Shown here piece by piece: positions 10,985 through 20,613 of a DNA stretch of 64,000 bases. The translations under genes were made by a program, and so were the position numbers. Position 1 is the first letter of the stretch; the number at the start of each line of letters is the position of its first letter. Origin of the DNA: Cristatella mucedo (taxonomy: Eukaryota; Bryozoa; Phylactolaemata; Cristatellidae); NCBI GenBank assembly GCA_009760855.2, contig WPIO01000044.1, forward strand, positions 2,675,393 to 2,739,392, given 5' to 3'. The notes beneath the pieces were generated by a model that was not told where the DNA came from, searched no databases, and was given only the letters and a program-made list of their open reading frames with translations.

Positions 10985-11221
10985 CAGCCGGGAAATGAAG
11001 TTAGCCGCCTACTGTTCGTACACGACCCTGACACGGATATTCGCTTTCTTATTGACACGGGCTCGGCGGTTAGTGTCCTCCCATCGAATGCTACCGAGAG
11101 GCTACGCCCTGCCCTGTCTCATCTACAGGCTGCCAATGGCTCTTTAATTGCAGTCTACGGCTCACGACTCCTCAACTTGAGCCTAGGTTTCGACGGAGTA
11201 TCTCCTGGGTCTTCTCTGTAG
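10985..11221 (+). pseudogene. Gypsy aspartic protease (retropepsin)
   Basis: Contains the active-site triad in FLIDTGSAVSVLP and the downstream LQAANGSLIAVYG motif of Gypsy retropepsins. The frame is shifted relative to gag and closes with TAG at 11,219-11,221 before the flap and C-terminal regions, which continue in another frame (HPLIGADFL-like sequence near 11,240). Confidence 0.8.
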
Positions 11222-11551
11222 CCGATGTTTCGTACCCTCTCATCGGCGCCGATTTCCTTGCTCGTTTCGGGCTCATCGTAGACCTCAAGCACCGCTACTA
11301 TACGATGGTCGCACTCAGCTTCGAAAGAGGTGCGAACTTACTTCGTCTATTACGCCCTATCATCTCTGCTGCATCCTTTGACTCTACGGGCCGACTACGC
11401 TGCTTTGCTTCGCCGATTCCCAAGCATCACCTAACCCGGAAACCTCTCTGCACCGGTCAAGCATTCAGTTTGCCACCACATCGTCACGAGCGGCCCGCCT
11501 GCCCGCTCCCGCCTTCGACGCCTGGCTCCAGACGGCCTGAGAGCAGCTCGC

Positions 11552-12079
11552 GTGGAATTCGAGCATGTGCTGCAGCTGGGAATAATAGAGCCGTCGGAGA
11601 GCGAGTACGCCAGTCCTCTCCATCTCGTACCCAAAAAGGACGGCGACTGGCGCCCTTGCGGTGACTATCGTGCTTTGAATCGTATCACCAAGCACGACTG
11701 TTACCCTGTACCGCTGCTAAGCGATTTAGCATCTGCTCTACATGGCAAGGTGGTTTTCTCTCAAATCGATCCCGTGGGAGCATATCATCAAATACCCATT
11801 CATCCCGACGACGTCCCTAAAACCGCCGTAATCACGCCGTTCGGGCTGTTTCAATTCAAGCGAATGAGCTTTGGCCTCAGGAATGCTGCCCAGACCTTTC
11901 AACGTTTCATCGACCAGGTAACTCGAGGGCTTAGTTTCTGTTTTCCGTTCCTGGACGATCTTTTAATTGCGTCTGTTAGCGAAGCCGAGCATGCCATGCA
12001 CCTGGAAGCAATCTTCCGTCGCCTCGAGGAATATGGGGTAATCATCAATCCATCTAAGTGCGTCTTTGTATTAAAATAA
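11552..12079 (+). pseudogene. pol: Gypsy reverse transcriptase, N-terminal part
   Basis: Shows RT motifs in order: LHLVPKKDGDWRPCGDYR, the first catalytic Asp in VFSQIDPVGAYHQIP, FGLFQFKRMSFGLRNA, and the second Asp pair in FPFLDDLLIAS. It ends at PSKCVFVLK, where viral AT-rich sequence takes over, so thumb, RNase H and integrase are lost. Confidence 0.85.
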
Positions 12080-12107
12080 TTTAAATTAAATCAAATGTAA
12101 TCGTGTG

Positions 12108-12400
12108 TTAAGCCTTAGTATCACTTATATTTTCTAATGGTTCAACAATTATTTCATCGAATTCTTCTTTAGTTATTTTATCATCATCTAATGCATCAAC
12201 AATCTTTGAAACTAAGTTATGATTTGCTTGAAGAGTAGATCATTTCTTTCTATCAATTTGTGATATTGTACTATCTAGTGAGATTATCATTGTTGATAAA
12301 GCACCTAATACTGTTACTACATGAGAAAGCTCCTCATGTTTTTGAATGTAAGTACTGGTTACTGTAATCGCAAAAGATAGTAAGATACCTATAATAATTT
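12108..12400 (-). pseudogene. Small membrane protein (segment D)
   Basis: Antisense frame with a hydrophobic first segment (IIGILLSFAITVTSTYI), a second hydrophobic stretch (VLGALSTMIISL), and a C-terminal cytosolic part DDDKITKEEFDE. It closely parallels the gene at 41,005-41,402. One in-frame stop follows IDRKK. The start cannot be placed, since the gene runs into the acidic gene's end. Two TM helices plus a coiled tail suggests a small viral membrane protein; no family is recognised. Confidence 0.5.
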
Positions 12401-12615
12401 TTATAGTTCATCTTCTTCATTTACATAATTGTATTGAACCTCTTCACCAAATCCGAAATCATCTTCGTAATTACTGTCGTATTCTGAATCGTCTTCGCTA
12501 TCATCTTCTTCAGGATTGTAATCTGGATCATCAGAGTCATCTGAATAATCTTCAATAATATCAAGCACCACTGTTTGTTCAACTTTTTAAACTTCTATTT
12601 TTTATTTTCTTTCAT
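12401..12615 (-). pseudogene. Acidic protein (segment D)
   Basis: Asp/Glu/Ser-rich stretch (EDYSDDSDDPDYNPEEDDSE) ending NYVNEEDEL, the same terminus type as the copy C protein (DYVNEETEL). An ATG at 12,615 follows TAATAGAA but is in a different frame, so a frameshift is present. It lies just downstream of polB, as in copies B and C. Confidence 0.5.
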
Positions 12616-12758
12616 TTCTATTACATAAATTTTTATCTTTAATATAAAATTATTCCTGCAATCTTTTGCTTTCTCATATTCCACTTCTCTTTTGTCGTCT
12701 TTCGTAGATCATTTTCAACTCTTACTTTTGGTTCAAAAGAAGTATATTCTATATTAAT

Positions 12759-14845
12759 TTAACCAAAATTGCAAGTATTACATCGTCCTGGATTTAGATT
12801 ATTACTTAATGCATCACCAATTCTGTAGTGACTATAAGCGTAACTACAAATACTACAATCCAACCGGTATCGCTTTGAGTCAAAGGCAGGAGCTGCTACT
12901 TTACTTTGTTTAAATGTACACATTATATGTTTTTCATTTCTAATCAGTGATTGTTCCCACTTTTTTATTTAAGCACATTCTAGAATCATTATGTTTCAAA
13001 TATTTATTAAAAACAGGTTTGTTAACGTCCTTAGCCTTTTTTGATTGACCTACTAGTCCTCCTTCTTTATTAAACATCTCATTCATTTCATAAACTTTAC
13101 CCTCATTACAAATAGTATAAGAATAAATTTTGGTCTTAGGAAAACACATTCATTTAATATTGCTGTTTTTACTTTATCTGTTATCTCATCTTTGATTTAC
13201 CAACGACTTTGTTATTTTCTTTTATAATACTTTTTGCTTTCTCATCTTTCTAGAATGGATAATCATCGGGAAAAGTATTTAGATCTAATGTTTCTGGATA
13301 TTCAATACAATCTTGATAAACATCCTCAGTAAAAACTTCCATTACCGATGAATCAGTATCATTATATAACAAATTAATTTGCGAACCATATCTTTTTTCA
13401 TTATTAGATAATAGAAATTTTGCATCAATACTTTAGATAAATTAATTATACAAAACCAAACATTGATTGGTTTGTTTAAAGTTTGACTCCTTGCTACTTT
13501 CTACACAAACAATGTTTTTAGATAATATCTTTCTATCAATAAATCTAGGACTCCTATAAATTGTATTCACTTTTACTAACTCTCCACTAATATCTTCACT
13601 CAATAGATCAATTTTTTCTATCCCTAACATTCTTCATTGTTTTACGAAAGAATGCGTTGTTTAATAACTTGAGGAAATCCTTTTCAAAGCCATTGCTGCT
13701 TTTCCTCTAAGTACTGTATTCTTATCAATATAAGAAGATACAAATCAAATTTATTAAATTCTAGTACTCTGAATATGTGTTAACTCATATCCTAATTCAA
13801 TACAATTCTTAAGATTAAGATAATGAATAACATACTTTTGTTTTGGTTCTAAATCCAATATCAACTTTACAACAAGATAGTTTCCTTTGTTAAAGGAATT
13901 TTGATATTTTAAATGCTTAATTCTTCTTCATCTGTTTTTTCTCAGGAAGCAAAGGATAGTAAGAAAATAAATCATGTTTATCCTTTGGACAATTATTATC
14001 AACTTCAAAAACATGACCCTTATTTGATGAAGGTTTAAAAAATTTAATTATATTACTCTTATTTTCATTCCATAATTTTACTTTTTGATTTGATAAGAAA
14101 TTAAAACCACCAGTTGGCAGAAATTGCTTCATAGCCCCGCCATAAAGATGTTACATCAAAATATAATAAATATGATGTTAACTCATCTGGTTTTAAATTA
14201 TCACATCTACTATTATTAGCTTTTGCATAACGTTTTGATACTTGCGTCATTCCTCCACGAAGGCCTTTTTCAAAGAAAAGATACATATTTGGATCAGTTA
14301 ACAATTCAAGAACAATACCTGTATGCTTTAATCCTGCTGTCCAAGTTAATTGTGGAGTTGTTAAAAACTTTGCAGGATCTATTTGGTAAGTTGTCATTAT
14401 TAGATCACAAAATCTTTCAAACAAATATGCTAATGCTAAAAAGTCATTTATTAAATATAAATTATGATATTCCTTTAAGGTTGTTTTCAAAAGCATTCCA
14501 GATGTTCTTCGCATGCTCACAATCTTCTTCTGAAATATGACCACTAAGACGAATAAAACATTTCAATTGGAGGTAAACTTGTTTCTTCAAATCTAGCAAA
14601 ATAATCCATGTATTTGTAGGGATAAATGCCTTTATTTGTTAGTAATGCTATTTTTATGATAATATTCTTTAAAATTATGTCTTATTATATTGAAGCTATC
14701 ATTTGCCTTAGACAGATTCTTTACTAATTTATCAAGTGGACTTTGTAATAACCGATAGGAATCTCTAAAACAAAGATTACCAAAGGCTATAGTTAAAAAC
14801 TTCTCTTTATTATTACCAAAGATTATTGAATACCTAAACACTTAC
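12759..14845 (-). pseudogene. polB: Protein-primed family B DNA polymerase, C-terminal two-thirds (segment D)
   Basis: Multiple frames on the minus strand. In order: exonuclease III region and YQIDPAKFLTTPQLTW (about 14,380), FEKGLRGGMTQVSKRYAKAN (about 14,250), motif A YFDVTSL (about 14,150), then motif C YNDTDSS (about 13,355), and a C-terminal Cys-rich tail ending in GRCNTC. Motif A is followed by a frameshift. The wording is closer to canonical Polinton polymerases than to the polB of copies B and C, so a second lineage is present. It would replicate the linear genome from a protein primer. Confidence 0.75.
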
Positions 14846-14925
14846 ATTACAAGTGCAATTGGTAAAGAACTTGCTAAAGCAAAAAAATAAGCAGTAAAAC
14901 TAAAGAGACCAAAATATCATAGAGA
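14846..14925 (+). pseudogene. Integrase C-terminal fragment
   Basis: Encodes AIGKELAKAKK then, after a stop, AVKLKRPKYHR, matching the linker before the C-terminal domain of the integrases at 18,458 and 41,389. Only about 80 bp survives before it changes into minor-capsid sequence. Confidence 0.5.
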
Positions 14926-15032
14926 AGATTATATTTATGATATAGTAATTACTATAACTGGTCAGAATCTAAATTTATTAGATTTTTAATTCACAACAAA
15001 TTACGACTGTTTTAGAAATTATTGAAGTTTAA
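14926..15032 (+). pseudogene. Minor capsid protein, C-terminal fragment
   Basis: Encodes DIVITITGQNLNLLDF followed by a stop and a degraded EILEV-like end, matching the last 30 residues of the intact gene at 25,407-24,541. The penton-like gene starts 10 bp later, the native neighbour order. Confidence 0.6.
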
Positions 15033-15041
15033 TATAAGAAA

Positions 15042-15943
15042 ATGTCGATAAGATTAACTGGAACAAGTAGCTCAGAATCAAAAACACTATCACCACCTTT
15101 TATACTTGGATCTGATTCAGGTTATAATAAAATTGGTTTACGAAGAGTAGAGTTTACTTATACTAATAAAGTTATATCAAATGTAATTGCTGGTTTAAAT
15201 GATACAATTTGGTTTAAATGGAGTATGACTGATATAAGTAATGCATATATTACAATTGCTCCTGGTTATTGTGATTCAAATAAATTAACAGCAGCTCTAA
15301 ATAGAGCATTATCAGACCCACAGCCAAAGAATATTGTTACTCAAAATGGATCAACATCTAAGTCAACGAATAGTGCTTTTTATGATACTACTAAAAGAAA
15401 TAGCACAGGTATAAAATTTAGCGTTGATACAGATGATAGAATATTAATGCAAGTAGTTGGTGATTATGTTGCTCTAGTTGGAAGTAATTCAAATGTTGCT
15501 ATAAATTCAATTGGAGATACTCTTGGTTTTAATTCAAATCAACAACGAACATTCGATAGTGCTCTTGTAGGTGGAACACCATACGAAGCAATAGAAAAAG
15601 CAATGTACTTCGCCGGTATTTTTAAAGCATGGAATAAAATGGTATTGCCAGACAATAAAGGAATACGATGGATAAGTATTGATTGCGACTTAATTGATCC
15701 TCTTAAGAATTATGTAGAAAGAAAAAACGATTCTTAGAACAATGTACATCTTTATATATTAATGATATTGACGACATTCATCCAGGTTAAAAGGTTTATC
15801 TACATATTTCTAATGTATTATATATGCCAACACGTGGTGATATAGATGCTATAGGTAGTTTTAAAATAGGATTAAGTAATCAAAATGGAAATTCTGTAAG
15901 TATTATTACTGATGTAGTTGCAACAACAGAAATTTCAAAGTAA
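15042..15943 (+). pseudogene. Penton-like minor virion protein (segment D)
   Basis: Begins MSIRLTGTSS after AATATAAGAAA. Features in order: LRRVEFTYTN strand, an APGYCDSNKLTAALNRAL motif, FSVDTDDRILMQV, and GDTLGFNSNQ. The C-terminus DQNGNSVSIITD appears after a break at about 15,735, where the main 231-codon frame ends, and there is a further stop after DIHPG. The G-Y-x(4)-L-x-x-A-L-N and LGF pattern is shared with the 288-aa minor capsid gene, so both look like one fold family. Penton assignment is tentative. Confidence 0.6.
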
Positions 15944-15952
15944 TATAGAGCA

Positions 15953-16953
15953 ATGAGTAGTTATGCGAGAGTTGGACATGATAGAATACATGGAGGTAAA
16001 TATCGTGGAAGTGGAAGTGTATCACTTGATAAATTTCTTGATGTTTTTAATAAAGTAACACCATTGGTAACTGGATTAACTAGTAAAGGTATTGATATTG
16101 CCACCAAAGGTATTGAAATGCATCAAGCAAGAAAACTTACTGAACTAAAAACAAAGAAAGAAAAGATTGATCAAGATCATGCATTTAAACGTAGAGAGAT
16201 GGATGATAAACTTGAAGAAGAAAGAAGAAAGAAAGAACTTGATTATGAACTTGAGAGGAAAAGAAAAGATGAAGATTATGATAGAAAGATGAAAGAGATA
16301 GATCTTGAACTAAAATGTATTATGCTTGAGAAGGTCACTAAAAAATCTAAAAAAAAAAGTAGAAAAGCTAAGATGGAAGAAGAACCAGATGTAGAAGACT
16401 ATTCGGAGACTCTTAAAAAGAATGATCCTAAAGCATATAAGGAAATGGAGAAAGTAATTAACAATAATAATAATAATAATAATATTGCACTTGATAAAGC
16501 GCCCTCAGAGAACTTAATCTCTTTCTAGGCGCTTTACATTTGCTGCAAAGTGATACGCAATAGAATAGTAAGTAAAATCATGCTTGAAAAACAAACAAAA
16601 TGAATAACATGGTTAGGGGTTACATGCACTGGGTCAGCATGCAAATGTGGTTAGTGGCAGCATGAACAGTGTCAGCACGCATAAGCACATCGAGGACGAA
16701 TCACAAGGACCCACTAAATGCTGTCCTAAATAGGTATGTTTTTAAGTTTCTTTTAAATGTGGTCAGGTCAGGGGATGTTCTGATGCAGGTCGGGAGGGAG
16801 TTCCAGGCTGTGGGAGCATACGAGCTAAATGCACGGTCTCCAAAGGATTTAAGGAATAAAGCTGTTGTTCCTTATAATCCAAGACCTGATGGTTATATTG
16901 GAAACATGAGGAAAAGACTAGGTGCTGGTTTGTATATTCGAAGCAGAAAATAA
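15953..16953 (+). pseudogene. Coiled-coil virion protein with RVGH N-terminus (segment D), split by LINE
   Basis: Starts MSSYARVGHDRIHGG after AATATAGAGC. It has a Gly-rich head, a helical centre, then a very strong charged coiled coil (KRREMDDKLEEERRKKELDY) and an acidic C-terminal part. A LINE at 16,461-16,853 separates it from its last 33 residues (NPRPDGYIGNMRKRLGAGLY). Homologues: 23,577-22,983 and 46,557-45,979. It always precedes MCP; a core or capsid-internal role is inferred from position and basic ends. Confidence 0.6.
16461..16853 (-). mobile_element. LINE 3' end, (AAT)n-tailed hairpin family
   Basis: A 5'-truncated copy with its 3' end on the left. From the (AAT)n tail inward: a TGCACTTGATAAAGC motif and a hairpin with arms GCGCC and GGCGC, then UTR and the end of the RT ORF (ARSPKDL region in reverse). 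The same family occurs at 31,133, 48,252, 53,600 and 63,256. Inserted in the coiled-coil gene. Confidence 0.85.
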
Positions 16954-16979
16954 TTTTTAGCTTTTTATATAGAGAAGAA

Positions 16980-17321
16980 ATGGCAAGTGCACCTATCGAT
17001 AGTATACTCGAACTTGGGGATCCTGAGTTTCCTGACTATAAACTTAGAGATTATCAATTTAGAGAGTTTTATCAAACTAATGGTAATGAAACTGATAGTA
17101 TTGCAAGTAAACTAGTTACATTCATTGTTCCTGGTGAACAACAAACGTGTTATGTCCTATCTGATGGTTATCTTCTACTTGAAGGTCAATTGCAAGCACA
17201 ATTTGCTGCAGGTGGAGCTTTTGCTGCTCCTGCGAGAACTCTTTCTGTTGGATTAGTTAACAATGCTGGTGCGTGGATGTTCAATAGCATGAGAGTTAGA
17301 CTTGGTGCAGCATTTTTTTAA
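16980..17321 (+). pseudogene. Major capsid protein, N-terminal fragment (segment D)
   Basis: Starts MASAPIDSILELGDPEF after TTATATAGAGAAGAA. About 110 codons survive, including FREFYQTNGNETD, CYVLSDGYLLLEGQL and the SMRVRLGA box, then the sequence changes abruptly into a fibre-like tail. The matching full-length genes are at 22,955-21,408 and 45,945-44,387. Confidence 0.65.
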
Positions 17322-17952
17322 GATGTGGAAATATACCATATTTTTGTAATACTTTTGCTAATGCTCATTTTATTAGTTATTACGGAAACTTAAGTGTAAA
17401 GAGTGTAAATAATATTGGTAATCCATCACTAACATTTTCTTTTTCTAGTAGTGGAAAATTAATTGTATCTAAATTATCAGATATCAACACAAAAAACCAA
17501 CATACTCAAAAGTAGTAATAAAAGTAAAAAACATTGAAAAATTTATTGATAGAAGAACTAATAACATTGATGACACAAGTAGATATATAGTATATAGAAA
17601 AACTTTTTATGATAATTCGTTTTTATTAAAAGATTATAACAGAACCAGAATAAATTATAAAACAGTAAAAGCACAAGTTGTTTTAAATGTTAATAGAATA
17701 GATGAAGGTTTTGATGATAATAATATACTTTTAAAATACAACAATAGATTTAATTCTCCAGGCTTTAATTCAGCAAAAATACTTAATTTAAGATATTATG
17801 GTGTTGAGAGAGATGAATTTAATGAAGAAGTAAAAAGAGCATTAGATGAAGCAAGGAAAGCTATTGAAGAGAAATCAACACCAGATATTACAAGAGCATT
17901 TTCAAGAGCCGTTACTGTCTTCAATAAAAGGGATCCAAAAAAGCTCTTAATA
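17322..17952 (+). pseudogene. Fibre-3 C-terminal fragment (segment D)
   Basis: Frames encode KLSDINTKNQHTQK and, after two stops, RDINR-like sequence such as DRRTNNIDDTSRYIVYRKTF, matching the distal half of the copy C fibre-3 gene (58,150-58,440). A further stretch rich in helical residues (EEVKRALDEARKAIEE) runs in frame into the HNH gene at 17,953 with no stop between. Its join with MCP at about 17,312 is abrupt. Confidence 0.45.
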
Positions 17953-18486
17953 ATGGCAGAAATTACTTGTGAAATTGTTAGGAGTATGATTCATTACGAT
18001 CCTGAGTCTGGAATTTGCGTTAGTAAGTTTACTTCGGGAAATAATGTAATACGTGTTGGCCATGTTTTGGGAAAGGTTTGTAAGGATGGGTATTTGAAAG
18101 TTAGTTTGCTCGGTAAATTGTGGTACCTTCATAGGTTAGTTTGGCTTTACGTTCATGGTAGGTTTCCAGATTTTGACATTGATCACGTTAATCGAAATAG
18201 ACTTGATAATCGTTTAGTTAACTTGAGAGAGGCAACTCGTTCACAAAACAACATGAATCGCATTGTTCAATGCAATAGTCAACTTGGATCTAAGGGTGTC
18301 TCTCTTAGAAAAGACACTGGCAAGTATTGTGCAAGGATAACTTTTACCGAACATGGTGTTAAGAGAACAATACGGCAATGTTTCGAAACGTTTGAGGAAG
18401 CATTTAAAGTTAGGATTGAATGGAAGCATCGTTGCTTTGGTGACTTTGCTCGTCCTTCTAGCTTACTTGTTGCAACTTCTCTCTAA
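17953..18486 (+). CDS. HNH homing-type endonuclease with AP2-like domain (segment D)
   Basis: 177 codons, intact. The HNH core is YLHRLVWLYVHGRFP ... DIDHVNRNRLDNRLVNLREAT, with the usual H-N...IDH...N residues, followed by SQNNMNR and an AP2-like DNA-binding segment (KGVSLRKDTGKYCARITF). Composition is somewhat more G-rich than viral neighbours. The two other HNH genes (29,468; 54,305) sit at a different place and are more similar to each other. The upstream frame is open, so fusion to the fibre tail is possible. Confidence 0.75.
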   Translation: MAEITCEIVRSMIHYDPESGICVSKFTSGNNVIRVGHVLGKVCKDGYLKVSLLGKLWYLHRLVWLYVHGRFPDFDIDHVNRNRLDNRLVNLREATRSQNNMNRIVQCNSQLGSKGVSLRKDTGKYCARITFTEHGVKRTIRQCFETFEEAFKVRIEWKHRCFGDFARPSSLLVATSL

Positions 18487-19323
18487 CAAAACTTCTTTTA
18501 ACATCATTTACCCAAAAACGCGCTGGTTGTTCTTGCAATACCATTATTCTAACAATAGTATGTTTAGTTAAACCCCATATTGCATCTGTAGCTCTTCTTC
18601 TCTTTTCATCTTCTCCTTCACCTGGTTCTAATAAATATCTAACAGTTGTTCCAAGTTCTAATAACGGTTCTTGTTCTCCTACTTTTCTATGATATTTTGG
18701 TTTCTTTAGTTTTACTTTTTCTTTTTTTATCGCTTTAACAGGTTTTTCACCTATTGCTTTCATAACACTATTACTTAGATAATCAATAATCTTTGGTAAT
18801 CAATCCACTCTCTGTTTCTAGTATACTCTCCTTTCTTTATACTTTCTATTTCTTTTTCATACTGAGCAATAAATGCTCTCTCAGCAACTGTTCTATTCAT
18901 TCTTTCAACTAATGCAACACTCTTTTTACTAGTACCTTCTATAATTTGTGTTTCATGTTTTTTCATTTCTTTAGCAAACTCTCCTTTAAACTCTGATCCC
19001 GGATCAACTGTCATTTTCTTTGGCCATTTCAAAGGACCTTTATTGTAAATATCTATAAATGCTTTTGTTGCTTCTTTAGAAGACTGTTTTAAGCGGTCTT
19101 GAATCTTTATATCTACTAGCAAAATCAATAACACTCAGTGCATATTTATATCCAGAATCATTAGGCATGTATACAATATCTGCTTGATGATTTTCATTAG
19201 GCTCAACAATATTAAAGAAACCTTGTGGAATTTTCTTAGGTCTTGGTTTGAATACTTGACCTATATCTGAGTCAAGACTGAATTTACCTTCTTTTTTCTT
19301 TCATTTAAAGTTAAAAACGACAT
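18458..19323 (-). pseudogene. Polinton-type integrase (copy B)
   Basis: Starts at MSFLTLNERK. Catalytic core has the first Asp in HQADIVYMPND, ALSVIDFASRYKDSRPL, the second Asp in VDPGSEFKGEFAKE, and the Glu in ALVERMNRT: a DDE retroviral-type core. Then follow VKLKKPKYHRK and LELGTTVRYLLEPGE, an SH3-like C-terminal part, ending SFVREKLQQVS. Frameshifts lie near 19,100 and 18,770. It overlaps the HNH ORF end by 29 bp on opposite strands. It would insert viral DNA into the host genome, typically with 5-6 bp target duplications. Confidence 0.75.
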
Positions 19324-19333
19324 TCTATAGAGA
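19324..19333. promoter_or_regulatory. Bidirectional promoter core between integrase and zinc gene (copy B)
   Basis: The only 10 bp between two divergent start codons read TCTATAGAGA. The first eight, TCTATAGA, are their own reverse complement, so both genes see the same TATAGA-type motif just ahead of their ATG. The identical 10 bp is at 42,262-42,271. Promoter function is inferred from the recurring TATATAGAAATG pattern. Confidence 0.55.
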
Positions 19334-19724
19334 ATGGAAATATTTTGTGAAACGTGTTTAAATAAATTTAATGAAACTGATTATCTAGAAGGAAAACATC
19401 CTTACTGTCATCAAGAAATAGAGACCAAAAAGAAAATATGAAATACGTTGTGATATTTGTGATAAAGATATGCAAGAAACAGAATTTGATTCCAGCCGTA
19501 TGCTTAATGATGCAATTATAATTTGTTCATATTGTAACATAAATACTAACTCATTTAAGAAAGAGAGACCAACTAAATTGTATTCATTAGTTAGGAAACA
19601 TCTAAAAAAACAATGTTGCTCTACTTTATTACATCATTGTTTAGGCCATGAAGCTATGTGTTCTATATCAAAACTGTTTCCTCTTCTTAAAGGTACACGT
19701 AAAGCAACAAAGTTAAAAGATTAA
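19334..19724 (+). pseudogene. Multi-zinc-ribbon protein (copy B)
   Basis: Opens MEIFCETCLNKF, then HPYC; after a frameshift near 19,435 come CDICDKDM, CSYCN, and Cys/His in LLHHCLGHEAMC. Several CxxC pairs suggest two or more zinc sites, nucleic-acid or protein binding. It is divergent from the integrase, also in copy C (42,272). The last reading ends KATKLKD. No specific family recognised. Confidence 0.55.
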
Positions 19725-19750
19725 TAGTTTTAATATATCATTTATACTAT

Positions 19751-20613
19751 TCAGGAGGGTACATAACTGACCAAGATGTTTACTCTTAGTTTTCCAGTTG
19801 TATCAGTGAAGTAATAGTCTGGCGGTAATCTTGTAAAATATACATAATACTTTAAATCCATACCTGTTGGAGAAGTATTCAATGCTCTTACATCTCCAGA
19901 TACAGCAGTTGTATCAGTATAAGGTTTTAGAAACATACAATTAGATGCTTCAACAACCATAACATTTAATATCATTATAGGTGGAGCAGTTTTGTTTGTC
20001 CATGAATAAGGTGTTGATAGATTTAGTATTGAGTTCTTTGCATTAAGATCCATTGATAGAGCTAGTACTTCTGTTATTTTTTTAACTGTTTTATCTACAT
20101 AAGATTTAGTTGCAACATCAAGAGGATTAACAGGATTTGCAACGTTTGTTATTGAATACCCTCCCATATCAATATTAGTTGTTGAAGGAAATACTTTCAA
20201 TAATACAGCTCGTTTCATTCAACGATAAGTAACACAATAATCATCATTTAACACTACTGGCTTTCCATTACCTGAGTTCCAATAAGTAGATGTTATATAG
20301 CAAAGCTATTCATGTTTAAATCTCCAGTCATTGTATCACCAGTCTTCTTAACATAATTACTTACTTGACTAACATTGACAGCATCAGTAGGATTAACACC
20401 TGCTCCAAGATTAGTAATTGTCTTACCAGCAAGATTAAGTGTCGTTCCTGTATTAACAACAAATTTAGAATCAGCATAAGATTTTGTTACAACATCAGAA
20501 TCATTAATTGGATCAGATAAATTTGAAATTATATTACCATTTGCATTCAAATCAGATAGCAGATATCCATTTACTTTTGAAACGTAGTCAGTTGAATTGA
20601 ATTTGGATCCCAT
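19751..20613 (-). pseudogene. Fibre-4, repeat protein downstream of the exonuclease (copy B)
   Basis: N-terminal 105 codons hold three fibre repeats (GNIISNLSDPINDSDVVTKSYAD; TITNLGAGVNPTDAVN) and the shaft motif GDTMTGDLNMNS; after a frameshift near 20,270 a fourth repeat and a C-terminal domain with NLSTPYSWTNKTAPP and a conserved end LVSYVPS. Such repeats are common in phage tail fibres and giant or Polinton-type virus surface fibres. Its start codon lies within the exonuclease gene's 3' end. Copy C equivalent: 43,555-42,698. Confidence 0.65.

Larger units (their letters stand above)
10357..12075 (+). mobile_element. Ty3/Gypsy retrotransposon, 3' part of gag plus pol start
   Basis: GC-rich block with gag C-terminal half, retropepsin and reverse transcriptase in Gypsy order. 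It lacks its 5' LTR and gag start, found instead at 39,939-40,590 on the other strand, and pol is cut within RT at about 12,075, so RNase H, integrase and 3' LTR are missing. The left boundary coincides with the viral terminal repeat. Confidence 0.85.

Noticed and set aside
11305..11695. Open frames on both strands between Gypsy protease and RT
   Set aside because: GC-rich retrotransposon sequence gives long chance frames; only the RT frame has motifs.
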